From Pseudomonadales bacterium (lineage in GTDB: Bacteria; Pseudomonadota; Gammaproteobacteria; Pseudomonadales; Pseudohongiellaceae), in the NCBI GenBank assembly GCA_022360535.1, contig JAKSCP010000377.1, positions 1 to 7,669 of the forward strand: 7,669 bases of DNA, written 5' to 3'. A program made the position numbers and the translations under genes. Numbering within the stretch: position 1 is the stretch's first letter; each line of letters begins with the position of its first letter. The notes beneath the pieces are model-generated. The model searched no databases. It was not told the DNA's origin and was given only the letters and a program-made list of their open reading frames with translations. Below are positions 1 through 6,768 of this stretch, in pieces.

Positions 1-646
1 CATAACCCAACACCGGCTCCCGCACCGCTGGCCGCTTGCCGCCACCATCCGCATGCAGGCTCACATCCTCTGCCAGCATCTCGCCCAACGCTTTCATGTC
101 ACCGCTACGAGACGCGGCAAAAAAGGCTTCCGCCAGTCTGATTCCCTGCTGCTTGTCCACCGGAAACCGCGTGCTCGATTCCCGCACACGCACCCGCGCC
201 CGGGAAGCCAGTTTGCGGCATGCCTCAGAAGAACGCTGTAATGTCTCAGCCACCTCATCGAACTCGACACCAAACACATCGTGAAGCAGGAATGCCGCCC
301 GCTCCAGAGGAGACAGGCGCTCAAGCGCCAGCATCAGCGGCAGGGTAATGTCTTCCTCCACCTGCTCCTCCACCAGCGGCTCCGGCAACCATGCCCCCAC
401 ATAGACCTCTCTTCGCTGCCTGGCGGATTTAAGCTGATCAAGACACAGGCGCGTCACCGTGCGGCGCAGAAAGGCTTCCGGTGCCACCACCTCACTGCGA
501 TCCGCCGCGACCCAGCGAATAAAGGCCTCCTGGACGATATCTTCGGCATCCGCCACCGACCCCAACATGCGGTAGCACACCCGCATCAGCACCGGGCGCA
601 GTGGATCAAAAATCGCCTCCGCATCCTGCATGGTCTCTTTTTTCAT
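1..646 (-). CDS. ECF41-type RNA polymerase sigma factor with fused C-terminal regulatory domain (3' end beyond the window)
   Basis: I read 215 codons without a stop from an ATG at 646-644 to the window edge. Region sigma-2 covers roughly residues 10-75, with YRMLGSVADAEDIVQEAF at 25-42. Region sigma-4 covers about 100-155, with LSPLERAAFLLHDVFG at 111-126. WLPEP at 86-90 lies in the linker and DGGGK at 200-204 starts the SnoaL-like C-terminal extension. These two motifs are hallmarks of ECF41, a group that lacks a classical anti-sigma factor and is controlled by its own C-terminal domain. It would direct RNA polymerase to stress or effector promoters. The start is supported by an AGGAAGG-like site that lies across the end of the upstream decarboxylase gene, whose stop is 4 nt away, so the two are co-transcribed and perhaps translationally coupled. 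An alternative in-frame ATG at 631-629 is less well placed. The remainder of the C-terminal domain is not visible. The ligand or signal is unknown. Confidence 0.93.
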   Translation of the reverse strand, partial: MKKETMQDAEAIFDPLRPVLMRVCYRMLGSVADAEDIVQEAFIRWVAADRSEVVAPEAFLRRTVTRLCLDQLKSARQRREVYVGAWLPEPLVEEQVEEDITLPLMLALERLSPLERAAFLLHDVFGVEFDEVAETLQRSSEACRKLASRARVRVRESSTRFPVDKQQGIRLAEAFFAASRSGDMKALGEMLAEDVSLHADGGGKRPAVREPVLGY

Positions 647-650
647 CCCT

Positions 651-1115
651 TCACCTTCCTGCCGCGGCTACCAGCTTCCCGGATTCGTACCACAAGCCAA
701 ACCCCACCGCGATGCGGTTCCAGCCATTGATAATATTAATCATCATAGTCAGCTTCACCTGCTCCTCATGGCTGAAATGATCATCCAATGCCTCGTGTAG
801 CGCCTCCCCAGGTACCCCCTTCGCCAGCTCCGTCAGGGACTCAGTCCAACCCAGCGCCGCACGCTCCCGATCACTAAAGCAGGGAGACTCCCGCCAGGCG
901 GAAAGCAAGTAGAGCCGCTGCTCAGTTTCACCGCTATTCCGGGCTTCTTCTGTGTGCATGTTGATACAGTTGGCACACCCATTGATCTGGGACGCACGCA
1001 CTTTGACGAGGTTAATCAGAGAGGCCTCCAGACTGGCCGAAATGCGTGTGGATGCCTCCATCCAGCTGCTCATGATGGCCGGGGCGGCTTTGAAAGGATC
1101 AAGTTTAAAGGTCAT
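651..1115 (-). CDS. Carboxymuconolactone decarboxylase / AhpD-like family protein
   Basis: The product is 154 residues, typical of the single-domain CMD/AhpD family. The active-site signature is present: SQINGCANCINMHTEEAR at 42-59 carries the redox CxxC pair (C47, C50) and H54. A second conserved block, DRERAALGWTESLT, lies at 82-95. Family members are all-helical oligomers acting as alkylhydroperoxidase-like thiol peroxidases or small-ring decarboxylases. The intact CxxC and histidine favour the peroxidase-like subgroup, but the substrate cannot be read from sequence. It is the first gene of an operon with the ECF41 sigma factor, and CMD proteins are one of the recognised effector classes encoded beside ECF41 genes. 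A GGAG site (1127-1124) lies 8 nt before the ATG. Regulation by the ECF41-type promoter upstream is likely. Confidence 0.95.
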   Translation of the reverse strand: MTFKLDPFKAAPAIMSSWMEASTRISASLEASLINLVKVRASQINGCANCINMHTEEARNSGETEQRLYLLSAWRESPCFSDRERAALGWTESLTELAKGVPGEALHEALDDHFSHEEQVKLTMMINIINGWNRIAVGFGLWYESGKLVAAAGR

Positions 1116-1151
1116 GGTTCAGGCTCCGTCTTCTGTGGTTGTTAGAACCAA

Positions 1152-1178
1152 GACGAGATAGCCATGGTGAATGTGACA
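1152..1178 (-). promoter_or_regulatory. ECF41-dependent promoter (TGTCACA -35, CGTC -10)
   Basis: Read on the minus strand, TGTCACA (1178-1172) is followed after exactly 16 nt by CGTC (1155-1152). This matches the published ECF41 target consensus in both elements and in spacing. The -10 element lies 36 nt before the decarboxylase ATG, leaving room for a short leader with a GGAG ribosome binding site. The sigma factor is the second gene of this operon, so autoregulation is the expected wiring. The match is seen in sequence; promoter activity is inferred. Confidence 0.85.
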
Positions 1179-1357
1179 TCGGCTGCTAGCTTAACGCAGA
1201 AAATCGCCATTTCTTCGATAGCGGAGAGCACAAAGGACTATGGCCCCGCGCCTGAAAAGCAGCCAGGAGGACAAATTCGGTGTAGCAAGGATGGGAGAGG
1301 TGGATGCCCCCTATTCACCTCGCGTTTGGGAAATGAGAGACCTCGTGTTCTTTGATT
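1179..1357. other. Intergenic spacer between the defence-like genes and the ECF41 operon
   Basis: I see no supported gene here. It follows the stop of the large STAND gene and precedes the ECF41-type promoter, so it should contain the 3' end of the defence transcript. There is no clear intrinsic terminator. The only structures are a 6-bp inverted repeat GAGGTG/CACCTC (1297-1302 and 1316-1321, 13-nt loop, no T-tract) and an imperfect 10-bp direct repeat ACCTCGYGTT (1317-1326 and 1340-1349). Both are weak. Confidence 0.5.
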
Positions 1358-4300
1358 TCACTCAAACTTTTGTTCGTATTCCCGGTCCTCTCGCTGTTCA
1401 CGTGCTTTCTGGTGCTCGATCGAGCAAACCAGCTTTTCAGACACCGATTTAGCGGCGGCAGCGATCTCCATATTCTCATGTTCACACAACCTACCAATGG
1501 CATCCGCTCTAGGCTGCATCACATTCGCCCGGCTACCAGACCAAGATGAAGGCGTAACGCGCTCAGCGAATACCTCTAAGACGGTTTCGGGCTCAGGAGC
1601 AGCTTCCAGTAAACTGATCGCTGACTCCATAATAGCAACCCTTCCTTGGTCTCCATTCTTTGACCAAAGGCTTATACCCCCCGCAACAGGCGCCCAGACG
1701 CTGTCGTCATTTCTGGAACGACACCACTCAATCAAGACATCAACATCTATTTTGGCGAGAGGAGACCGGCGTAAGCCACCATGACGAATGAAGAAGAGTC
1801 GCCCACGATCATTTTCTTTAGGAGCTTCAAAAGCAGCATTTAAAAACTCGGCAGTCTTCAGCTCAGCGGTCGTCGCGATGGTATTTTCGAATGTATGAAT
1901 AAAGCCATAGCTCTCATCAACAACAGTAAAGATCGTGTCCAGCAGCTCTAGCTTTTCAGCCTCGTTTCCATCGAAACGCAATGCGGCACCCACCACCTTC
2001 TCCATTTTATAATCCACAGACCCAGTAGGCTCATTGTGATCTCTTTGCAGCCTCTGAATCACTGCTCTGAGACCAACCAGTCGAAGTTCAGGGCCAAGCG
2101 TATCCACTGATGTATCTTTACCATGTAGCCTCATGCTTAGGGCATCTAAAACCACGTCATCGCCGCCGGGTCTACTCAGGAGATGCTGAGCGAGATCGAC
2201 AATACGTTCTCGAGGCAAATTAATATGCTCGCCCCGCCATAGGAGCGGCCCATACATCCCCGGACGAGTATCCGGCTCTTTCAGAAGCACCATACAACGA
2301 TCAAGATCGACTTCTGTAAACTTCCCCCAAGGATGTAAACCGACCAATACATGCCGGAGCTGAGGGTGATGTGCGCACTGGTCAAGTAGCTCTTCTGTAA
2401 ACGCTGTATCGACAGAGCTAGCCTCTTCGATGAAGCCCCCAAAGACTGAAAAGTCTTTGGGGGCTTCAGGCAAGTGTTCAAGCTGATCTACAAGTTTCTG
2501 CCACCCAACTTGAAGGTCATGTGCCCCCTTTGCTAATCCTCGACCAAATGCCGAGCGATAGGGCATCCAATCGCTCGCAAATAGGTTGGGGACCAACTCG
2601 TCGAGTTCGTAATTTGATGAAGCGAACTCCTCACCTAAACGTAACGCCCTATCCTCAAGCCGCTTTTCAGCATCGCTATACCTGTTGGCATCTTCATGTC
2701 CAAAATCAGAGTCTAGCGCCCAATGGTCTCCTCCCCTACCTAGCACATAGGTCATTATTGTAGGAAGCAAATCAACGGGCTCTAACTCCCGTTCTAATTC
2801 TGCAAGCTTGTCTGGCAGGGGCTCGATATCATCCTCGCTTTTTCTCTTGGTCTTGGTGTAGTTAAAATAGATCGTTGACCGGACGGCTTTCCAACCTTCG
2901 CCCCAAGGGTGGTGAGCATTTAGCTTTCGAGCCGCATCAATGAGCTTGTCTCTCATTGCTTCTTGCTGCCACAGACCTCGGAAATTTTTTGCCAGAATCT
3001 GCCGCGCCAGCCCCTCCAGATCAGTGTCTCCGGACGATCCCAATCGCACCGCAACATCGATGAAAGTACTTCGCCACTCCACCAGCTCATCATGGTTGGG
3101 ACATAGCCCATAATCTCTTGGACGAGCACCAAACCCGTTCATCCCTATCCCTGTCCAGGATGGCCCCTCCAGTGCTGTTGATAGCATCCTGAAACCCAAC
3201 GACCTGCGTCCAGCCTCGTCAGATAAAAGGCATTCATTCATGATTGCAATGCGCTGCCCCAGAGAGGCATGCGTGCCAGAAAGGTATGCTTGGAAAAATC
3301 TAGCAATCTTATCTCGGACCGAGTCATAGTTGTTTTTTTCGTCTTCATAGTCCGCCACGCGGATTAGGAGCCTGACGCAACGATCAAAAGCATTCGGTTC
3401 ATATGCCAACGCTTGCAAAAGGTTGAGAATAGTCGTCCTTTGTGGATTGTGCCGCTTCTCCAGGCCTTCAAAATCAGGCGCGCTAAGCTCCGCTTCGATC
3501 CTGTCGAGCAGAGCTTCAGGCGCAACTGGGCCGATATAGCCGAGCATTCGGTCTGCCGTATCTTCCAGCTCTAGTATCCGGCCCAGCAGTCCCTCTGGCT
3601 GAAGCCAGGCCTCGACGATCTCTGTCGCCACCGGATGGGCATGCATCAGCCCTAATCTATGCGCAAACGACATTAGCAAACGCTCGCAACCGGAGCCTTC
3701 AAAGGTCGTCCTGAGTTGACTGACTGGGATACTATCTAGCGCCGAAGCTGCCAGCTTGTTCGCAACAGCATGGGGAAGGATCGCCCTCCAATGCCCCCTC
3801 TTTTGCACGACATGGCGGTCCAAAAGCTTCTTGACTGCTCTAAACAATTGGTGCTGGGAGTGACCAAAGATCGAGCCCAGTACTTCCAGCTCATTGTGAC
3901 CGTCCTCAGTATCTGAGACGGAGAACGAATAGACTAGAGACAGTATTTCAGCCTGTTCATGCAGATCATCGTCCGGGTCATTACGCTGCACAAAAAGGCG
4001 GCTAAATAACTGCGCATCAGAAAGCTGAGCCAAACTTTCACCTTCCTCCACCCTCTCGGCAATCGCTAGAGATACTCTTGCATTCCCATCAGCAAACTCA
4101 GCAATTCGGAGGGCATTATTCTGGCCGATTCCGGGAAAGCGACGGAGAACGAGCTGCTCGGCCACATCCGATCCAACTGCCTCAATATGGATTACCTCGG
4201 TTGTCTGAGGCTTATCGTCCCTGATGTCATACTCAACTGTAACAAGGCTTACTTCGCAGCCTGCTGCTGATACTTTGCTGGCTAACGAAGAGTGGAGATC

Positions 4301-5215
4301 TGATGGGCAATTATCGAGAATCATCACGGCACGTCGATCCTCAGCAATGAGTCTGTTCAGCATCGCTGCTGCCGACGGTTCAGGTTCAGCTCCAGTATCG
4401 ACATACACAGCTATGGTTCGGTCGAGCGCATCTGTGCCGACCGTTTCATCAAAGAGAGCCTGCACAATCCTGGTCTTACCGACACCAGATAAACCCGTTA
4501 TGCGAACCGCCTTAGCCGTAGATCTTATAATGTCTCGCATCGGGCCAATCGCATCTTCTATGCTTAGTTTCTGGCCTTTCCCTGATGGCAGTGTGACTGT
4601 CACGCCTGGGACCAAAATCAGCGTATCATCAGCATCTTGAGGAGGGTTACTCCAAGCCCCATAAGGCTGCCATCCTGAATAGCCTTGCCCAAGCTTCGAT
4701 TTTACCCAAAGCATGACCGACGGGTGCTGACGCAGCCATTGAGTTAGTTTCGAGCGATCGAAGAAATCTAGGTGAATATTGTCATTGGCGGGGTCACACT
4801 GAGCGGCATCTCGCATAGCTTGGATGCGCGCTCTCTTCATGGGAGGCGAGCAATCATCAGCCAAGCTTACGATAATGTAGCTGCCACCCTTCAGGGCCTG
4901 CCCTGAAATCATCGCCGATAGCACGCCGTCCTTGACCATTTCACTCGTAATTTCTCCCTTAGGCATCGAGTGTTTCTTGGCCTGAAGGATTGTATCAGGC
5001 CTTGCCAGAAATCCTGTGTTAAGGGTATCGACAGGAACCTGAACGTGAATATCAATTCCTTCATCAGGAGCACTGGTTGAACCTGACCAGCTTACCCATG
5101 CAGGACTATGGCCATTTGCAGCCACCTCAGCCTCGGCGAGTCGAGCAATCAACTCTTCCAGTTGGCTATCAGACAACCGGAGTAGTTCGTCTTTCTCAAT
5201 GTCAAAGATTGTCAC
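1358..5215 (-). CDS. Large STAND NTPase with N-terminal Mrr-like PD-(D/E)xK nuclease domain; candidate anti-phage sensor-effector
   Basis: This is a 1285-residue multidomain protein. Residues about 15-175 resemble Mrr-like PD-(D/E)xK nucleases: DEGID at 51-55 followed by LQAKK at 77-81, giving the D55...Q78-x-K80 arrangement. A P-loop NTPase follows: Walker A GLSGVGKT at 241-248 (K247) and Walker B AVMILDN at 296-302 (D301). GNARVSLAIA at 377-386 sits where STAND proteins carry their GxP-like motif. Residues about 420-495 look like a winged helix ending in LPHAVANKLA (480-489). The remaining ~790 residues are helix-rich without a motif I recognise, probably the sensor arm. The nuclease-STAND-repeat order is that of Avs-type antiviral proteins, which oligomerise on binding a phage protein and cleave DNA. 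Assignment to a named Avs type is not possible from sequence alone, and this protein is shorter than typical Avs2/Avs4. The start is GTG (5215-5213) with AAAGGTG 5 nt upstream. It lies 63 nt after the HEPN gene and is probably co-transcribed with it. Confidence 0.85.
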   Translation of the reverse strand: MTIFDIEKDELLRLSDSQLEELIARLAEAEVAANGHSPAWVSWSGSTSAPDEGIDIHVQVPVDTLNTGFLARPDTILQAKKHSMPKGEITSEMVKDGVLSAMISGQALKGGSYIIVSLADDCSPPMKRARIQAMRDAAQCDPANDNIHLDFFDRSKLTQWLRQHPSVMLWVKSKLGQGYSGWQPYGAWSNPPQDADDTLILVPGVTVTLPSGKGQKLSIEDAIGPMRDIIRSTAKAVRITGLSGVGKTRIVQALFDETVGTDALDRTIAVYVDTGAEPEPSAAAMLNRLIAEDRRAVMILDNCPSDLHSSLASKVSAAGCEVSLVTVEYDIRDDKPQTTEVIHIEAVGSDVAEQLVLRRFPGIGQNNALRIAEFADGNARVSLAIAERVEEGESLAQLSDAQLFSRLFVQRNDPDDDLHEQAEILSLVYSFSVSDTEDGHNELEVLGSIFGHSQHQLFRAVKKLLDRHVVQKRGHWRAILPHAVANKLAASALDSIPVSQLRTTFEGSGCERLLMSFAHRLGLMHAHPVATEIVEAWLQPEGLLGRILELEDTADRMLGYIGPVAPEALLDRIEAELSAPDFEGLEKRHNPQRTTILNLLQALAYEPNAFDRCVRLLIRVADYEDEKNNYDSVRDKIARFFQAYLSGTHASLGQRIAIMNECLLSDEAGRRSLGFRMLSTALEGPSWTGIGMNGFGARPRDYGLCPNHDELVEWRSTFIDVAVRLGSSGDTDLEGLARQILAKNFRGLWQQEAMRDKLIDAARKLNAHHPWGEGWKAVRSTIYFNYTKTKRKSEDDIEPLPDKLAELERELEPVDLLPTIMTYVLGRGGDHWALDSDFGHEDANRYSDAEKRLEDRALRLGEEFASSNYELDELVPNLFASDWMPYRSAFGRGLAKGAHDLQVGWQKLVDQLEHLPEAPKDFSVFGGFIEEASSVDTAFTEELLDQCAHHPQLRHVLVGLHPWGKFTEVDLDRCMVLLKEPDTRPGMYGPLLWRGEHINLPRERIVDLAQHLLSRPGGDDVVLDALSMRLHGKDTSVDTLGPELRLVGLRAVIQRLQRDHNEPTGSVDYKMEKVVGAALRFDGNEAEKLELLDTIFTVVDESYGFIHTFENTIATTAELKTAEFLNAAFEAPKENDRGRLFFIRHGGLRRSPLAKIDVDVLIEWCRSRNDDSVWAPVAGGISLWSKNGDQGRVAIMESAISLLEAAPEPETVLEVFAERVTPSSWSGSRANVMQPRADAIGRLCEHENMEIAAAAKSVSEKLVCSIEHQKAREQREDREYEQKFE

Positions 5216-5220
5216 TATTG

Positions 5221-5227
5221 CACCTTT
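5221..5227 (-). promoter_or_regulatory. Ribosome binding site supporting the GTG start of the STAND gene
   Basis: AAAGGTG on the minus strand lies 5 nt before the GTG codon at 5215-5213. There is no in-frame ATG nearby upstream, and the reading frame N-terminal to the nuclease fold makes sense from this GTG. The site therefore decides the start. Confidence 0.65.
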
Positions 5228-5278
5228 GGAGGAAGACAGGCAGTACTTAGGGCTAGCTTCACGATTAGGTTTTAGATA

Positions 5279-5917
5279 TCAGCTAAACAACTGATTAATT
5301 TCTTCAGCAACAAGAGCCAAAGTACCAACTGATGAATCTGACAGCCCTCCATCCCCATGAGCCAGATGGTTTCTGACATGCCTGCCTGCATGGAGCCGAC
5401 TACGTGCAACTTCCATATCACGCAGCTCCTGTCGAACTTGCTCTTCTGTTGGAACAGGGGAAGGCACCCCTTCCTTAGTCACAAGCCCCTTTTGGATCAT
5501 TTCAAATACCATTCTGTCCCTGACTCTGGACTCGGCCAGAGACCACGATGAAGTATATCCCTCGTCTGTTACCCAACCATATTTTAGTGCCAAATCCATA
5601 TATCCTTGAAGGTTTCTCGGTTTTTTATCCGTTATCCCTTCTTTCTCTATCTCATATTTCTCGATTAAAGCCTTCTCCAGGGCGGTATACGCGACAGCCT
5701 CAGATGCCTGATGAAGCCTGTATGCGAAAAGTGAATATAGAGCAACATTCTTTGCATTTTCGAATAGCTGCTTAACGTTTCTTGGCACCTTTTCGTTTAA
5801 AAGGATTGAATCTATGTACCCATGCCAATCACCAAGTGGAATATGGCTATTTCTAGGATCAGAGATTAGGACTTGATCCAGTGTTTTCAGCCGATCCTCA
5901 GGGCTTAGTTCGCACAA
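5279..5917 (-). CDS. HEPN-domain protein (candidate RNase), first gene of a two-gene defence-like unit
   Basis: The product has 212 residues. RNHLAHG at 182-188 is an Rx4-6H motif with the preferred polar residue after the arginine (R182, N183, H187), the catalytic signature of HEPN ribonucleases. It is followed by a closing helix, as in HEPN folds. Helices at about 47-90 (VALYSLFAYRLHQASEAV at 58-75) fit the first HEPN helices. About 45 residues precede the fold and a charged insert lies between. HEPN proteins are effectors of toxin-antitoxin, abortive-infection and CRISPR-linked systems, but some are adaptors or non-catalytic. The start is TTG (5917-5915) with GTGGAG 7 nt upstream. An in-frame stop lies shortly before it and the first internal ATG is only at residue 107, which would destroy the fold. 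The gene is AT-rich compared with both window edges, a sign of acquisition. I recognise the fold but not a named family. Confidence 0.8.
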   Translation of the reverse strand: MCELSPEDRLKTLDQVLISDPRNSHIPLGDWHGYIDSILLNEKVPRNVKQLFENAKNVALYSLFAYRLHQASEAVAYTALEKALIEKYEIEKEGITDKKPRNLQGYMDLALKYGWVTDEGYTSSWSLAESRVRDRMVFEMIQKGLVTKEGVPSPVPTEEQVRQELRDMEVARSRLHAGRHVRNHLAHGDGGLSDSSVGTLALVAEEINQLFS

Positions 5918-5924
5918 ACTTTTT

Positions 5925-5930
5925 CTCCAC
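5925..5930 (-). promoter_or_regulatory. Ribosome binding site supporting the TTG start of the HEPN gene
   Basis: GTGGAG on the minus strand lies 7 nt before the TTG at 5917-5915. ATG codons further upstream are in a different frame that stops at once, and the correct frame has a stop just upstream. TTG is therefore the best supported start. The rare codon suggests low translation, which would suit a potentially toxic product (inference). Confidence 0.65.
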
Positions 5931-5959
5931 CAATATTTATATCGAAACCATCAATACCA

Positions 5960-5985
5960 TTGGGGTCTTGCGTCGTGCGCCCCAA
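5960..5985. repeat. Inverted repeat in the gap between the DUF2726 and HEPN genes
   Basis: TTGGGG (5960-5965) and CCCCAA (5980-5985) form a perfect 6-bp stem with a 14-nt loop. It begins 2 nt beyond the DUF2726 stop codon. No T-tract follows on the minus strand, so it is not a typical intrinsic terminator. It could be an mRNA processing or attenuating hairpin, or chance. Confidence 0.35.
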
Positions 5986-5987
5986 AC

Positions 5988-6755
5988 TCAACACTTCTTC
6001 ACACCTCGACACTTCGGAAATGCACTACATCCCCAAAACTGCTGCCCCGCATTCTTCCCTGATCGGGCCTTGCGCATCACCATCACTTCACCACACTGAT
6101 GACACACAGGTGCAACCCGCTGTGTAGCAACTTCTGCCTCAGTCGGAGCCCCTTCCTCATTCCCAATTTCTCGTTCAGGCTGGCTATCTACCTTTTCCTG
6201 CTCATCTGTCGTTGCTTCAGTGCCAGGCTCGTCACGCTGCCCCGCCTCCTCTAGAGACGTATCGTGTTGCACCGAATAAAGCACCGTTTCAATCTGCTGG
6301 CGTATATCTGCGACTCCATATCCCCTGGCAGCCCTGATTCTTAGCAGTGGCAAGCCAGCCGATTCACAAGCCTGTTCCAGAAAGGCATCCCGCTTCTGCC
6401 GTTTGGCCGAACCATGGCTGGCATCGTCCAGCTCAATGGCCAGTTTTACGGCGCAGTCTTGTGGGTCACAGAGGAGGAAGTCGACGTGTTTAGCGGAAAT
6501 CTGGTTGAAAGCCCGTTGCCAATTGGACCGGTTGAGGCCTTTTTGCGGCGTTAGTACATCCGCGACGCGGACTTTGGAAAAAATGAGAACCTTGTCGCCT
6601 ACGGCTTGAGTGAGCACCCCGTAGAAAGAGCGTTCGGCCTTGGAAAGCAGATAGCGTTTGCCGCGATAGCCGAACACCTCACCGCTGGCCCGTTTCTTCT
6701 GGGTAAGGATCAGTATCACGCCAATAGCGATAGCCAGTAGAACGCCTAACTCCAC
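5988..6755 (-). CDS. Membrane-anchored DUF2726 (Vsr-like fold) protein with C-terminal topoisomerase-type zinc finger
   Basis: The product has 255 residues. A single hydrophobic segment at about 3-18 (LGVLLAIAIGVILILT) is a likely membrane anchor, with the rest cytoplasmic because KK/KR residues follow it. Residues about 35-160 match DUF2726: LSKAERSFYGVL at 37-48, KHVDFLL at 89-95 and AIELDDASHG at 106-115. D92 and E108/D110 occupy the positions expected of a Vsr/DUF559-like nuclease fold, though nuclease activity of this family is not firmly established. A low-complexity acidic linker spans about 165-212. The end is a zinc finger of the topoisomerase I C-terminal type, with C218, C221, C243 and C249. 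The start is GTG (6755-6753) with GGGAG 8 nt upstream. It lies 70 nt before the HEPN gene on the same strand, so it may lead that operon or simply be a chromosomal neighbour. Its function is unknown; nucleic-acid binding is likely. Confidence 0.85.
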   Translation of the reverse strand: MELGVLLAIAIGVILILTQKKRASGEVFGYRGKRYLLSKAERSFYGVLTQAVGDKVLIFSKVRVADVLTPQKGLNRSNWQRAFNQISAKHVDFLLCDPQDCAVKLAIELDDASHGSAKRQKRDAFLEQACESAGLPLLRIRAARGYGVADIRQQIETVLYSVQHDTSLEEAGQRDEPGTEATTDEQEKVDSQPEREIGNEEGAPTEAEVATQRVAPVCHQCGEVMVMRKARSGKNAGQQFWGCSAFPKCRGVKKC

Positions 6756-6763
6756 AGTTTCAT

Positions 6764-6768
6764 CTCCC
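6764..6768 (-). promoter_or_regulatory. Ribosome binding site supporting the GTG start of the DUF2726 gene
   Basis: GGGAG on the minus strand lies 8 nt before GTG at 6755-6753. The ATG at 6763-6761, just after the site, opens a different frame that stops after five codons. The GTG is therefore preferred. Confidence 0.6.

Noticed and set aside
281..730. A 149-codon plus-strand open frame over the sigma factor and the end of the CMD gene.
   Set aside because: Antisense shadow of a well supported ECF sigma factor; GC-rich genes commonly leave such frames open.
1297..1321. GAGGTG/CACCTC inverted repeat downstream of the STAND gene as an intrinsic terminator.
   Set aside because: Short stem, 13-nt loop and no T-tract on the minus strand.
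4224..4640. A 138-codon plus-strand open frame inside the STAND gene.
   Set aside because: It lies opposite the Walker A and B coding region, which is strongly supported on the minus strand.
1373..5923. CAAACTTTT shared at 1373-1381 and 5915-5923, near the two ends of the HEPN-STAND pair, considered as a target-site or attachment duplication.
   Set aside because: Nine bases is expected by chance in a window this size, and both copies lie inside coding sequence of the pair rather than outside it.
5936..5941. TATAAA on the minus strand upstream of the HEPN gene as a -10 promoter element.
   Set aside because: No acceptable -35 hexamer at 16-19 nt upstream, and the start point would fall almost on the ribosome binding site.
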